Under the pieces are notes generated by a model. The model was not told the DNA's origin and searched no databases. It saw nothing but the letters and a program-made list of their open reading frames with translations. This document shows, in pieces, positions 1-10,970 of a stretch of 64,000 bases of DNA. This DNA comes from Prorocentrum cordatum (taxonomy: Eukaryota; Sar; Dinophyceae; Prorocentrales; Prorocentraceae): contig CAUYUJ010020704.1 of NCBI GenBank assembly GCA_963575745.1, positions 1 through 64,000 on the forward strand. The letters are read 5' to 3'. The position numbers and the translations under genes are program-made. The stretch's first letter is position 1; the number at the start of each line of letters is the position of its first letter.

Positions 1-85
1 CGCGAGGGGCAGGCCGCCGCGCGCGCGGCCGGCCCTGGCCAGTCGCCATTGGAACAAATGCATAGTGCCTGCGGCGGCCCTTGCC

Positions 86-845
86 CATTGTATTAGTGTT
101 AGTATTAGTATTCGGATTAATATTAGGATTCGTATTAGTATTAGTATTAGTCTTAGGCCTAGTCTTAGTCTTAGTATAAGTAGTAGTATTATTGGTATTA
201 GTCTTAGTACTAGTAATAGTAATCGTATTAGTATTAGTAGTAGTATACGTATTCGTATTCGTATTCCCATTCGTATTCGTATTAGAGTGAGTATTCGTAT
301 TAGTATTAGTGTTAGTATTGATATTCGTGTTTATTATTTGTATTTGTATTTGGATTAGTATCAGTATTCGTATTCGTATTCGTGTTCGTATTAGTAGCAT
401 CAGTATTATTATTAGTAGTAGTATTCGTATCAGTATAAGTATTAGTATCAGTATCAGTATCGGTATTAGTATTAGTAGTAACCGACAGTGTCAGTATGAA
501 TATTATTATTAGTCTTAGCATGCGTAGTAGTAGTATGAGTATGAGTATTAAAATTAGTGTTAGTATTAGTACTCGTATCAGTTAGTGTTAGGGTTAGTGT
601 TGGTGTTGGTGCTGGTGTTAGTGTTGGTGTAAGTGTTAGTGTTAGTGTTGGTGTCATTGTTAGTGTTAGTGTTCGTGTTCGTGTTATTGTTAGTGTTAGT
701 ATTAGTATTAGTATCCGTATTCGGATTTTTTGTTAGTATTAGTAATAGTATTCATCGTCTTGGTATCATTATTAGTATGTGTATTAGTATTAGTATCAGT
801 ATCTGTATTAGCATTATTGTTAATATTAGTATTCGAATTCGTGCA
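86..845. repeat. Hexanucleotide microsatellite (ATTAGT / GTATTC family)
   Basis: Continuous degenerate 6-bp repeats: mostly TATTAG, with GTATTC-rich stretches and a GTTAGT/GTTGGT variant at about 555-700. All six frames appear open only because the period is a multiple of three; those Ile/Ser/Arg and Thr/Asn reading frames are not genes. The array stops abruptly next to the GC-rich start of the first gene region. Confidence 0.95.
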
Positions 846-1030
846 ATGATAGTTTTCTCGAGGTCGGGAGTTCTGGGGGCTCGACGGACCCGCTGGGCCG
901 GAGACCGGGGACCGGGGACCGAATTGTTTTTCCTGGCCACTGCTTTGTCTTTTCACGAGCCCGCGCCAGGCGCTCCCCGCGCCGCCCCCCCCTCCCTGGC
1001 CGCGCCTCGGCCCTTCCCCTCGCGCGGGCG

Positions 1031-2886
1031 ATGGAGCCGGTGCCGGAGCAAACGGGGTGTGCCGCGGAGCCTTGCGTGGAAGACCTCTTCTCAGAGGGGC
1101 CGTCTGGGGACGAGGGCGCCTTCTGGGGCGCGGTCGACAAGGATTGTGACGCGAGGGCGAAGCAGCAGGAAGCGCAAGCTCTGATGCTGGTGTCGCAGAA
1201 GCTTCGAGAGGATGCCCGTCGCACCCGCGAGGTTCGCGCCCAGCTTGGGCCCTCAACACCGCAGAAGGCCAAGCAGAGTCTGATTTCAAGGTTCATGGCG
1301 GACACGCCGAGCCCGCCGGCCGCGCAGGAGGGCACCCTTGAGGGCCGCAGAGGCCGCCGGGGGCCGAAGCACCCTTGCTACATGAACGCGGAGGAGAGGG
1401 AGCAGGCGATCAAGAAGAAGGCGATCAGGCAGCAGGACGAGTCCTTGAGAATCCAGGCGCTTGAGCTGGAGAGCCAAGCGAAGGCTGCCGAGGAGTTGAG
1501 CAACGAGGCCGCGGCGGTGGCAAGCCAGGCCATCGCAATCCTCGAGCCGCATGACGTCGTCAGCGACTTGGCTGAGGCTTCGGAGGTTCTTCAGGTCATT
1601 GCCCGCAGAGGGCGTGGCAGACCGCCGCACACGGCCGAGCAGAAGGCTGCGGCGAAGGAGAGGAAAGCCAAGGTGAAAGCGCAGAAGGGCAAACTCCAAC
1701 CAGAGGACAGGGAGAGGATGCAAACGCCGAGCGCCACGGCCAGGAGCATGATCGTTGATCGCGTCGACGCCCTCTCGAAGGAGGTCGACAATTACACCAC
1801 CAACGAATTCTGGTCGCTCGCTGAGGACCTCTGCGGGGTCCCCGCGAGCATGCTGAAGCGGTTCGCGAAGCCCGAGGAGAGGGAGAAGCTTTCCCGCTAC
1901 TTGGACGCCCGCGGTCCTGAGAGGTCAGAAGGGGATCCTCAAGACATTTTTGTGGCACCCAGGTGGCTGTCAATCAGCCCTCCCGCTCGCCCCGCCATTC
2001 TGGGTCCCCTTTCGCCCCCGAGAAAGCCCAAAGGAAACGTTGCCCCTTCGGATGGGCCGCCGGCGAAACGGCAGAGACACCCCAGTGGTTTTGGGCTCGA
2101 AGAAAAGCGCTCCCTCCCCCCGAAAAAAGAATCGTCGCTGCCTTGGGATCCTCTTTCTGGAAAGGGAGCGCCGTGGCAAACAACGCTGCTGGAAGAGGTT
2201 CATCAGCACCGACACCGGGTGCCGCCTCTCGAAGGATGGCGCCAAGAAGAAGACCTACGAGTCGCCCGTCAAGGACGTTTACGATTACGTCAAAGCGTGG
2301 AAGGACAGGCAGGAGGAGATCGGTTTCGAGCTGAACCAAGAGGACTTGGTCGACGAATTCGAACTCGAGCTGGAGAGCAGGGTGTTCGACCTCAAGGAGA
2401 GCGGGGGGGGGCGTCAAGCTCGTGTCGGAGATGGAGAGGCGCCTCGCCAAGTTGGCAGCCCCAGGAAATAGGAAATACGCTCGGGCACGGCTGGGCAGCT
2501 GGTGCGGCGTGGTCGAGCACAAGCCCTCCAACGTGGTGCCGTTCACGGCGGCCGAGAACGACCTCATCTGCAAGTTGTCGTACCAGGCATGGGACTGGCT
2601 CGTCGATCTGCTCATGACCGCCACCGCGGACGAGCTGCAGGGCTTCGTCGCTGACGCCCAGGGGCTCGTGGAGAACAGGCGCCAGCTGGCCGTCATCGCC
2701 CAGGGCGCCTCCCCAGTCTACCTGGACTGCAGCACGGGGAAGGTCCTGGTCAGGACGTCGTTCCTGGACGAGCGCCAGAAGCGGCGGAGGCTGCGCCTCG
2801 CGGCCCAAAAGGACACTGTCTTCGAAAAGCCCCTCGCCGCGGAAATCTGGGCAGGCAGCTGTCCTGGTCGGTTGGCCGCGGAGTAG
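1031..2886 (+). CDS. Coiled-coil/AT-hook protein, N-terminal part of a transposon-like gene; frameshifted
   Basis: Starts at ATG 1031. The first frame (to about 1970) encodes a charged, Ala/Glu/Lys-rich, probably coiled-coil protein with an AT-hook-like RRGRGRPP at residues 192-199, suggesting DNA binding. The coding-quality sequence then moves to a second frame (about 2190-2400, with TYESPVKDVYDYVKAW) and to a third (2412-2886, with WLVDLLMTATADELQGF). The second move falls exactly at a run of nine G (2403-2411); eight G would keep the frame. The first move, somewhere in 1960-2190, could be an intron or another indel. I do not recognise the family. The neighbouring coding segments on the same strand end in a Ulp1-type protease, so this may be the N-terminal part of one mobile-element protein. 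It is either a decaying copy or a good copy with homopolymer errors. Confidence 0.5.
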
Positions 2887-2958
2887 GCATCGGCCGAGAC
2901 AGCTTGCGGCCCTGGCTCCCCGAGCGAAGTGCGGCCTATATCACCTTTCCGCCCCCAG

Positions 2959-3487
2959 GACCCAAGCGCGCCGGTGCCGGAGATCATGTCGGTGGCGCAG
3001 CCGAGCGACGCCGTGGGCTCCAGCAGGAGGGAGAAGAACAGGTGGGCGCCCGCAATCGACACCCGCCCCACGGCCATTTGCGTCCAGCGCGCTTTCACGG
3101 CACATGCGTGAGAGGGCGCGCGGGCAAATGGGCGCGGGCCGCGTCGCCGATGCGGGCGCCATAGGTTGACTTTCTTCTTCCGCCAGGCGCTGGAAGGCCT
3201 GTGGGACCCAGACGTGGCGGTGCCGACGGGCAAGGTGCTCGACGGCGTCTTGCTCGCCGTCGCCTCGAAGCACTACCGTTTGGAGGACATGTCTTTCTTC
3301 GAGCCGGCGCAGCGGTTGCGGGGCCACTCGTTCTCGCTCGACGGGGTCATGGTCAAGCGGGTGAAGGGCGAGGCAGTGGGGCCGCTGGGCTCCGAGTGGC
3401 GGGCAGCCAGGCGCCATAACAAGGCTTTGTTCTACGCACCTGGCACCGATTGGGGCAGCCGCCTGACACGTGGCGCCCAGGGCACGT
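2959..3487 (+). CDS. Middle exons of the transposon-like gene (uncharacterised)
   Basis: Two coding-like segments lie between the first ORF and the long ORF that follows. The first begins after a pyrimidine-rich stretch ending in CAG (2957-2958) and reads DPSAPVPEIMSVAQPSDAV. The second follows TTTCTTCTTCCGCCAG (AG at 3185-3186) and reads ALEGLWDPDVAVPTGKV, then LEDMSFFEPAQRLRGHSF. A GT donor candidate lies at 3042-3043, but joining it to 3187 does not keep the frame, so the exact boundaries are unsure. Near 3450, at a GGGG run, the protein continues in the frame of the next ORF (TDWG into PPDTWRPGHVRLW). The function is not recognised. It is probably part of the same protein as its two neighbours. 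Confidence 0.4.
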
Positions 3488-6400
3488 GAGGCTGTGGGGC
3501 GCCCCAAAGGCCACGGAAGACACGATCATCGCGTCCTTCCTCACGGACCTCTCGGTGGAGGAGGGGTACCAGTACTCCCTGAAGACTGTGGACTGTGTTG
3601 CCAGCGAGCATTCTGAGATCATGGACTTGCACAATTACATGCACAACCAGGTAGTCCACACAATCGGCATGCGCCAAACCGCAAAAACACAGGTGACAGA
3701 CGTGCGGGAGGCCGTGATCGGCAAGGCCGGGGGCGAGAAAGTCAAACACCAGCGGAGGAGATTGAAGAGACTTGCGGGTAACATGTCAGGCCAGGCGTCC
3801 GACCTCACGTCCGACAAGGTCGACCTCATGCACATTGCCCAGGGCATGCAGGTGGAGTGCCGACGGGACAACGCCGAGAACCAAGGCGTTCTGAAGGCGT
3901 TCCGCATGGGGGGTTGGCTAGCGCACAAGCCAACCGATCGCGGGCTGGTTCCCCTCGTGGGCCCCGCGTGGCGGCAATTTCCATTGGGGAGCTCCCGCCT
4001 CTCGAACAGCCTCATGGCGGACAGGGTGAACTACGTGCCCGTGCACGGCAAGCCCGAGAAGCCCGATTGGGGCCAGCTCCGGGCCCTCCGCGCCAGACAG
4101 CGGGCGGCATACGTGCAGCAGAAGGGCCAGGGCATCAGCGAGGACAGGAAGCAGGAGCTCCTGCTGGACGACGAGGAGATCGACGGGTTCGTTTCCTACC
4201 TCGGCGGCTGGGGCCAGCGGCCCTTCGCGGAGCACGAGGAAGCCCTGGCGGCTGCGGCCAGCGACCCTTCGCTGGCCAAAGGCCCGTTACGGCCCTTCGA
4301 GCCGATCAGCTTGGCCGGCTTGATCAGCGCTGAAGCCTTGGCGGAGGAGGCGGCTTTCCAGTCGCTGCACCCCCGCGTGAAGCAGGCCATCTTGGCTGGG
4401 GGCGCCATTGCCAAGATGCCCAAGGTGACGAAGAGCTTTCGGGGTCTCGCGGCCGAGAAGCGGGTCGAGAAGGCAATGACCAGGAAGACCCAGGCGGCAG
4501 AGAAGAAGGCCGAGTGGCGCGCTGCCATCGACTCGCTCGGCATCGAGGCCGCTCGCAAGCAGTTGTGCGTGCCCGCCGTCGTGACGAAGGCGGCGAAAAA
4601 GACGAAGGAGCAGGCCAAGACGAAGGGCAAGAAGGGCGGCGCGGGGAGCACCAAGCGGAGGCAGGCCAAGAAGGGCAAGCAGAAAGCCGCGGCGCGGAAG
4701 GGCGCCCGCGCCAAGGCAGCCGCCACTTTCGCAGGGAATGTGGCGACGCTGGAGGCGAAGCTGAAGACGCTGCAGGCCCAGCTCCACGGGGCGGGGCAGG
4801 AGGCCGAGTCGCAGAAGCAGGAGGCCAAGCAGGGAGCCGAGGCGCTCGCCGCGCCGCCGGGGGAGCAGCCCGCGGCCGCCGCGGCGGCCGAGAGGAAGCG
4901 CTTGCGGGTGCACGCGGACAACCTCACAGTGCGCTCGCTGCAGCTCCAGGGCCTGCACCGCCAGCTGCAGGACCAGCAGCAGGAGCTGGAAAACGCAAAT
5001 AAGCTTGGCCAGAAGGCCCTCGGCCAGGTCAAGCGGAAGGCCAACGCCGCCATGCAGGCGGCCGAAAGAGCCCTTGCCAAGAAGCCCAGGACGGGCGAGG
5101 TGGGCGAGGGCGCAGGCATTGGCGGCGCCGTGGGCTTGCCGCCCCCGCCGCCCCTGGCGCCGACGGCGCCGTCCGTCCCCAGCGGGCCCGCGGGCGACCC
5201 TGGCGCTGCGGGTTCGCCGCGCCCGCTGGCCGCGCCCGTGGCGGACTTGCTGGCCGCCGCCTCGCCCGCTCAGGCGGCGCCGTCCGCTGGCGACGCTGGC
5301 GAGCTTGGGGCCAACGACGATTGGCTCGGCGTGGCCAGTGCGGCGGACTCGGCGCGCTCGCCGCCCCCGCCGCCCCCGCCCCCAGCTGGCTCGCCTGCCC
5401 CCGACGCGCCAGCTGCCTCTGCGCGCGCAGCGGGTGCGGCCGCCGCTTTGCCGACGGGGTGTGCGGGCGCCGCCCCGCTTCCTGCGGCCGCGCCCCGCCT
5501 CGAGCCGGGGTGCAGAGTGCAGGTCGACTGCGACGCGGTGTGGGCCAGCGACAGGGCCGCGGCCGCGCGGCTGACCAGCGGGCTCTGGGGCACAGTCGCA
5601 TCCGCGAAGGGTCCATCGGCGTGGATCCACCCAGGCGGCGACACGTCTGCCAACAAGAGACAGGTGCCCGTCAGCTGGTTGGTCCCCGTCCCGGACGAGC
5701 CGAGCAAACCGTTGCCCTGGAGGAAGAACGCGGGGTGGCTCGGCAAAGAGCAGCGCGAGGAGATCAGGAAGGCGTGGCTCCCCGTGGACATAGAAGTCCG
5801 CCGGGCCCCAGGCGCCCGCACCCTGCTGAGCGAGGCGGAGCTCGCCATCGCGGCGGTGGAGATCGGTTGGCGCCTGACGCCGCCCCGCTGCCTGGTGGCG
5901 CCACCGCGCATCACCGCCCTCGTGGCGCACCACGTGCGCAACCACGATGCGGCCCATGACAGGTACGGCGAGGGCGAGGAGCTTGTTGCCGAACTCCGCC
6001 GGTACGCGGACCGCGCATGTCCTGGCGATGCCCATCCTCGCCGGCAACCATTGGGTGCTGCTCGTGGTCCAGCGCGCTGGCGCCGTCTCCGAAGGCGTCC
6101 CCGCCGCCGTCGAGGCCGATACCAAGCTTGACGGGTATGGTGTTGGGTGTGGAGCATGCGGGGGCGCTGGGTGCAAGACGTGCTCGTGCACTCACGCCGA
6201 GAGGTGGTTGGGCCGCCTGAGTAAGGAGTCCGAGTTCATCACTCCATGTACGTCCTTGGCGCCCCTCGAGCCAGCGACTTGGTGGAATATCCGCTATTAC
6301 GACTCGCTGCGTCAGCCGTCGAGGGCGTGCGCCGATTGCGCCCATGCCCTGCTCGACGCTTTGCAGCCCGTCGGTGTCCAGAACGTGCTGTCGGCGAAGG

Positions 6401-6579
6401 AGTTGGCGGCTTCGAGGGCGAACAAGGCCTTCCAGTCTGACGGCTCCTCCTGCGGATGGTGGTGCCTCCACCACATGGAGACCGAGTTCCGCAGGTTCGT
6501 GGGCGAGACGTCCGTCGCCTTCGACCTGCAGCGCAGGGTCGACTTGGCCTACCCGATCGTGAGCAAGTTCCTGCCGTAG
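3450..6579 (+). CDS. Transposon-like protein with C-terminal Ulp1/SENP-type cysteine protease
   Basis: This long reading frame has an uncharacterised N-terminal part, a Lys/Ala-rich basic coiled-coil stretch (about 4500-5080), a Pro/Ala linker (about 5100-5500), and a C-terminal C48-like peptidase. The end of the protease is in another frame (from about 6010), so there is one more indel. Catalytic signatures are clear: His in GNHW (about 6049), Asp in RYYDSL (about 6301) and the Gln/Cys pair in QSDGSSCGWWCLHHME (Gln about 6433, Cys about 6451), in the canonical H-D-Q-C order. Such peptidases remove ubiquitin-like modifiers and are also carried by several DNA transposon groups (KDZ and some Mutator-like elements). 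A Cys-rich insert (CGACGGAGCKTCSC) lies between His and Asp. The TAG stop is at 6577-6579. The protease call is firm; that it belongs to a mobile element is inference. Confidence 0.7.
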
Positions 6580-7202
6580 GGGAGGCTGTGGGTGGCTGCG
6601 AGTGGCTGCCAGGTATAGGAGGACGAGACCTATGCATTTACACAGATCCGGGCCAGGTCCATCCTGGGCCCAGGATCGGTGCATTCGCCCTCCTGGCTTG
6701 GCCAGGGAGGCATGTACACAGATCCTGGGCCCAGGGTGGGCCTCGGCACGAGCGGTGTATGTGCATACTTCTCATCGCCCGACAGGTATCGGCGGCCGTA
6801 CGCGAGACGCCCAGTGGCAGGGCGGACAAGCTCATGGACACCCAGCTGGACAGCGAGCTGTGACGGCCCATCAGCGACACCGCTTGCAAGGGGAGCCTGT
6901 CATCAGGCTTGGGGACGGCAGCTTGCGAGTGCAGGCTGCGGCTCAGAGCTGTGATTGCGGACACAGCAAAATTGTCGAAATGAGCTTCCTTCCTCCTCGT
7001 CGCTTCCCATTGGGCCGTAGTGCGCTAAAATGCCTTCCTCGTCTTACGGCTAGCCATTGCGAACCACAGCCGCCAATGCATTTCTGGAAAGTCCTAAGTG
7101 GCCAAACGTCGGGTCATTGGCCAATATGTTGGATTATATGTGCCTCCCCATTCGCTGAGCCACTCCCCGCATCTAACCCTGACCAACCGTCTAACCCAGA
7201 TG
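6580..7202. other. Intergenic region with short palindromes
   Basis: After the protease stop there are two related blocks: CATTTACACAGATCC ... GGATCGGTGCATT (6638-6686) and CATGTACACAGATCC ... GTGTATGTGCAT (6711-6766). Each contains the palindrome CTGGGCCCAG. They may be small foldback repeats. The rest (6780-7200) shows nothing recognisable. Confidence 0.4.
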
Positions 7203-7285
7203 TGTGCAGAGGGAGTAGGATGAGGAGGATGATGGAGAGGAGGAGGATGAGGAGGAGGAGGAGGACGAGGAGGAGGGGGAGAAGG
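7203..7285. repeat. GGA-rich microsatellite
   Basis: Imperfect AGGAGG/GATGAGG triplet repeats, purine-rich on the plus strand, lead directly into the CCTAGG array. Confidence 0.85.
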
Positions 7286-7877
7286 AGGCTTATAGAACCC
7301 GGAGGGAAGGTCTTCCCTAGGCCTACCCTAGGCCCTTCCCCTAGGCCTTCCCTTGGCTTACCTAGGCTTTTCCCCTAGGCCCCCTACCTTAGGCCCTTCC
7401 CCTAGGCCTACCCTACCCTAGGCCCTTCCCCAATGTTTACCCTAGGCCTACCATAGGCCTACCCTAGGCTTACTCTAAGCTTCCCCTAGGCTTCTCCTAG
7501 GCCTTCCCTAGGCCCTTCCCCTAGGCCTACCCTAGGACTTTCCCCTAGGCCTTCCTAGGCCTACCCTAGGCCCTTCCCCTAGGCCTTCCCTAGGCTTACC
7601 CTACGCTTTTCCCCTAGGCCTACCCTAGGCCTACCATAGGCTTACCCATGGCTTACTCTAGGCTTCCCCGAGGCCTACCTTAGGCTTACCCTAGGCTTAC
7701 CCTAGGCCCTTCCCCTAGGCCTACCCTACGGCTACCCTAGGCCCTTGGCTTACCCTAGGCCTACCCGAGGCCCTTCCCCTAGGCCTTTCCCCTAGGCTTA
7801 CCCTAGGCTTACCCCCGGCTCTTCCCTTAGGCCTACCCTAGCCTTACCCTTGGCCCTTCCATTAGGTCTACCCTTCC
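7286..7877. repeat. CCTAGG-based tandem array, left block
   Basis: Degenerate repeats of TACCCTAGGCC and CTTCCCCTAGGCC with a core CCTAGG (a perfect 6-bp palindrome). The CCCTA word resembles telomeric CCCTAAA, but the unit is different and palindromic. Confidence 0.9.
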
Positions 7878-8357
7878 CCCAAGTGCCAGGAATGCTTTTG
7901 CAAATCGCAGGGCGCACCCCTCACACAGATTCGTGGCTTCGAAATGCCAAAGATCGTGCCCTGAGAGCTTTTGCAGGTCGCAGGGCGCACCCCTCACGCA
8001 GATTCGTGGCTTCGAAGTGCCAGGATTGGTGTCCTGAGAGCTTTTGCAAATCGCAGGGCGCACCCCTCGCACAGACTCGTGGCATCGAAGTGCCGGGAAT
8101 GGTGGTTTGAGAGGTTTTGCAAATCGCTGGGCGCACCCCTCACACGGATTCGTGGCCTCGACGTGCCGGGCGTGGTGGCCTGAGGGTTTTTGCAAATCGC
8201 AGGGCGCGCCCCTCCCACGGATTCGCGGCCTCGAAGTGCCAGGAATGGTGTCCTGAGAGCTTTTGCGAATCGCAGGCCGCACCCCTCACACAGTGTCGTG
8301 GCCTAGAAGTGCCAGGAATCGTGTTCTGAGAGCTTTCGCAAATCGCAGGGCGCATTC
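7878..8357. repeat. 73-bp tandem satellite (about 6.5 copies)
   Basis: The unit has a 73-bp period and includes TTTTGCAAATCGCAGGGCGC and the words CACCCCTC and TTCGTGGC. Copies differ by a few substitutions. Because 73 is not a multiple of three, the same translation reappears in a new frame in each copy. The block sits inside the CCTAGG array. Confidence 0.95.
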
Positions 8358-8925
8358 CCAAGCCCTTCCCCTAGGCCTACCCTAGGCCCTTCCCTTACGC
8401 CTTCACTAAGCCTACCATTGGCCCTTCCTCTAGGCCTTCCCTAGGCCTACCCTAGGCCCTTCCCCTAGGCCTTCCCTAGGCTTCCCCTAAGCCTTCCCTA
8501 GGCCTACCCTAGGACCCTAGGCCCTGCCCCTAGGCCTACCCTAGGCTTACCCTAGGCCCTTCCCTAGGCCTTCCCTAGGCCTTCCCTAGGCTTACCCTAG
8601 GCTTACCCTAGATTTATTCTAGGCCTACCCTAGGCTTACCCTAGGCCCTTCCCCTGGCCTACCCTAGGCTTACCCTAGGCCCTTCCCCTAGGCCTACCGT
8701 AGGCCTTCTGTTCCATGCGTTTCCAAGTTTAACTTGTACAGCACGAGTGCTATTGTAACCGTGTAGGTCTTGGGTAAGCCTTACCCAAGGCTACCCTAGG
8801 GCCTTGGGTAGGTTTACCCTAGGCTACCCTAGGGCCTTGTGTAGACCCTACGTAAGGCTACCCTAGGCCCTTGGGTAGGCCCCACCCTGGCTACCCTAGG
8901 GCCTTAGGTAGGGCCTAGGGTAGCC
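8358..8925. repeat. CCTAGG-based tandem array, right block
   Basis: This continues the same array on the far side of the 73-bp satellite. From about 8770 it changes to TACCCTAGGGCCTTGGGTAGG, alternating both orientations of the motif. A short non-repetitive stretch lies at 8708-8768. Confidence 0.9.
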
Positions 8926-9384
8926 CCCCCTTCCCCGGGTTCTATACCGGAGGAGGAGGATTTTCGGTTCGTGTTCCTTTTCTTGGGCCGTCTTCGGGCT
9001 CTCTTGGGCGGTATTGGGGCGCTCTTGGGGGCCTCTTCGGTCGTCTTGGGGTGGTCTTGGGGGCTTGTTGGGCCGTCCTGGAACGTCGTGACGCAGAAAA
9101 GGCGCGAACGCGAAACAGGACCCTGGCAGGACCCTAGCAGGACCTTGGCAGGGCCCTAGCAGGATCCTAGCAGGGCCCGAGCAGGGCCCTAACAGGGCCC
9201 CAGCAGGACCCTAGCAAGACCCTAGTTAGCAGGACCCGAGCCTCCCCCCCAGTACCCTAGCAGGAGCTTGGCAGGACGTTGGCAGGATCCTCGCAGGACC
9301 CTAGCAGGACCCTAGAAGGCTCCAGAAGGACCCTTGCAGAACCCAAGCAGGACCCTCGCAGGGCCTTAGCAGGTCCCCAGCAGG
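8926..9384. repeat. CTTGGGG and AGCAGGACCCT short tandem repeats
   Basis: 8970-9080 has CTTGGGGG/CGTCTTGGGG repeats. 9118-9384 has 11-12-bp repeats of the type AGCAGGACCCT (variants AGCAGGGCCCT). There is no gene here. Confidence 0.9.
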
Positions 9385-9748
9385 ACCCTTGCGCCTTGTA
9401 TTTTTCCATGCAAGATGCGCGTGGGCCGCCGCGCGCGGCGGCGGCCCTCGCCTTCTCGCGCTTGGCCTTTTCCACACAAGTTGTGCGTGGGCCACCGCGC
9501 GCGCAGCGGCCCATGGCCCCTGTGCGCTTCGTATTTTCCCATACAAGATGCGCGTGGGCCGCCGCGCGCGCGGCGCCTCGCGCTTGGCGTTTTCCACACA
9601 AGATGCGCGTGGGCCGCGCGCGGCGGCCCATGGCCCCTTGCGCTTTGTATTTTCCCTTACAAGATGCGCGAGCGGCGGTCCTCGCTCCCTCGCGCTTGGT
9701 TTTTCCCACACAAGATGCGCGTGGGCCGCCGCGCGCGCGCGCGATGCA
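9385..9748. repeat. 65-bp palindromic satellite, short block
   Basis: About five copies of the unit found in bulk at 10985-14382. Each has a GC-rich palindrome of the GCCGCCGCGCGCGCGGCGGC type, CCCCTCGCGC, and TTTTCCATACAAGATGCGCG. The orientation is the same as in the large block. Confidence 0.9.
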
Positions 9749-10970
9749 TACTGTATTGGTTTTATATCATCGCCCCTATGTTAAGTTGAAAACCAAGCGT
9801 TCAAAATTCAATGTAAAAAATCAATTCTCTGGGTACAAGAAGCGGACATACAAACGTGGAGTATAATGATCAATACCATATGGCAGGGGAGCGCGCGCGT
9901 ACGCGCGCGCGATGCATCCTGTATTGGTTTTATACAGTCGCCCCCATGTTGAGTTGAAAACCTAATGTTCGAAACCCAATGTAAAAACAGTTCTCTGGGT
10001 GCAATAAGCGGCCATACAAACGTGGAATATAATAAAATATGCACCCGCGCGCGGGTGCACGTGCCACCCGCGCGCGCACGCGCGCGCGATGCATCATCTA
10101 TTGGTTTTATACGATCGGCCCCCATGTTAAATTGAAAACTCAATGTTCAAAGCACAATGTAAAAAATCATTCCCTGGGTACAAGAAGCGGCCATACAAAC
10201 GTGGAGTATAAGAAAATATACAATGTGGCAGGAGAGCGCGCGCGCATACGCGCGCGCGATGCATCCTGTATTGGTTTTAAAGATTCGCGCGTACGCGCGA
10301 GCGCGCTCTACTGCCATGTTGTATAATCTTATATTCCCTGTTTGTATGGCCGCTTCTTGTACCCAGAGAACATTGAATTTTCAACTTGACATGGGGGTCG
10401 ACTGTGTAATATCAATACAGGATGTATGGCCCGCGCGTACGCGCGCGAGCGCGTGGCACGTGTCACCCGCGCGCGCGCTCTCCTGTCATATCGTATAATT
10501 TATTATATTCAACGTTTGTATGGCAGCTTCTTGTTCCCAGAGAATGATTTTACATTGGGTTCGGCACATTTGGTTTTCAACTTAACATGGGGGCCGGTTG
10601 GATAAAACCAATACAGGATGTATCGCGCGCGCTCTCCTGCCAGTTTGTATATTTTATCATATTCCACGTTTGTACGGCCGCTTCTAATGAAGTTTTACAG
10701 TGGGTTTTGAACCATGAGTTTTCAACTTAGCATGGGGGCCGCTTGTATAAAACCAATACAGGGTGCATCGCGCGCGCTCTCTTGTCATATTGTATAGTTT
10801 ATTATGACCCACTGTTGTATGGCCGCTTCTTGTACCCAGAGAATGAAATTTTACATTGGGTTTTGAACATTGGGTTTTCAACTTAACACGGGTGGCGATT
10901 GTATTAAACCAATAGAGGACCCATCGCGCGCGCGCGCGGGTGACACGTGTCACCCGCGCACTTGTTGAGT
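9749..10970. repeat. 168-178-bp satellite with an orientation flip
   Basis: The unit contains GATGCATCCTGTATTGG, ATGTTAAGTTGAAAAC, TCTCTGGGTACAAGAAGCGG and CATACAAACGTGGAGTATA, separated by alternating CG runs. Three copies plus part of a fourth run forward (9749-10285), then four copies run as the reverse complement (10290-10970). The block is flanked on both sides by the 65-bp satellite in one constant orientation. Confidence 0.92.

Larger units (their letters stand above)
1031..6579 (+). mobile_element. Candidate Ulp1-bearing DNA transposon remnant
   Basis: Three same-strand coding blocks (AT-hook/coiled-coil, unknown middle, coiled-coil plus C48 protease) are close together, with at least four frame changes. 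The architecture of a DNA-binding N-terminus, a long unknown core and a Ulp1 tail recalls protease-bearing transposons, but I could not identify a DDE triad or terminal inverted repeats. A host multi-exon gene with assembly errors remains possible. Confidence 0.35.

Noticed and set aside
7878-8357. CRISPR-like array because of regular 73-bp spacing
   Set aside because: The whole unit repeats, with no variable spacers, and the setting is eukaryotic satellite DNA.
7286-8925. Telomere or interstitial telomeric array
   Set aside because: The unit is CCTAGG-based and palindromic, not CCCTAAA; only the CCCTA word is shared.
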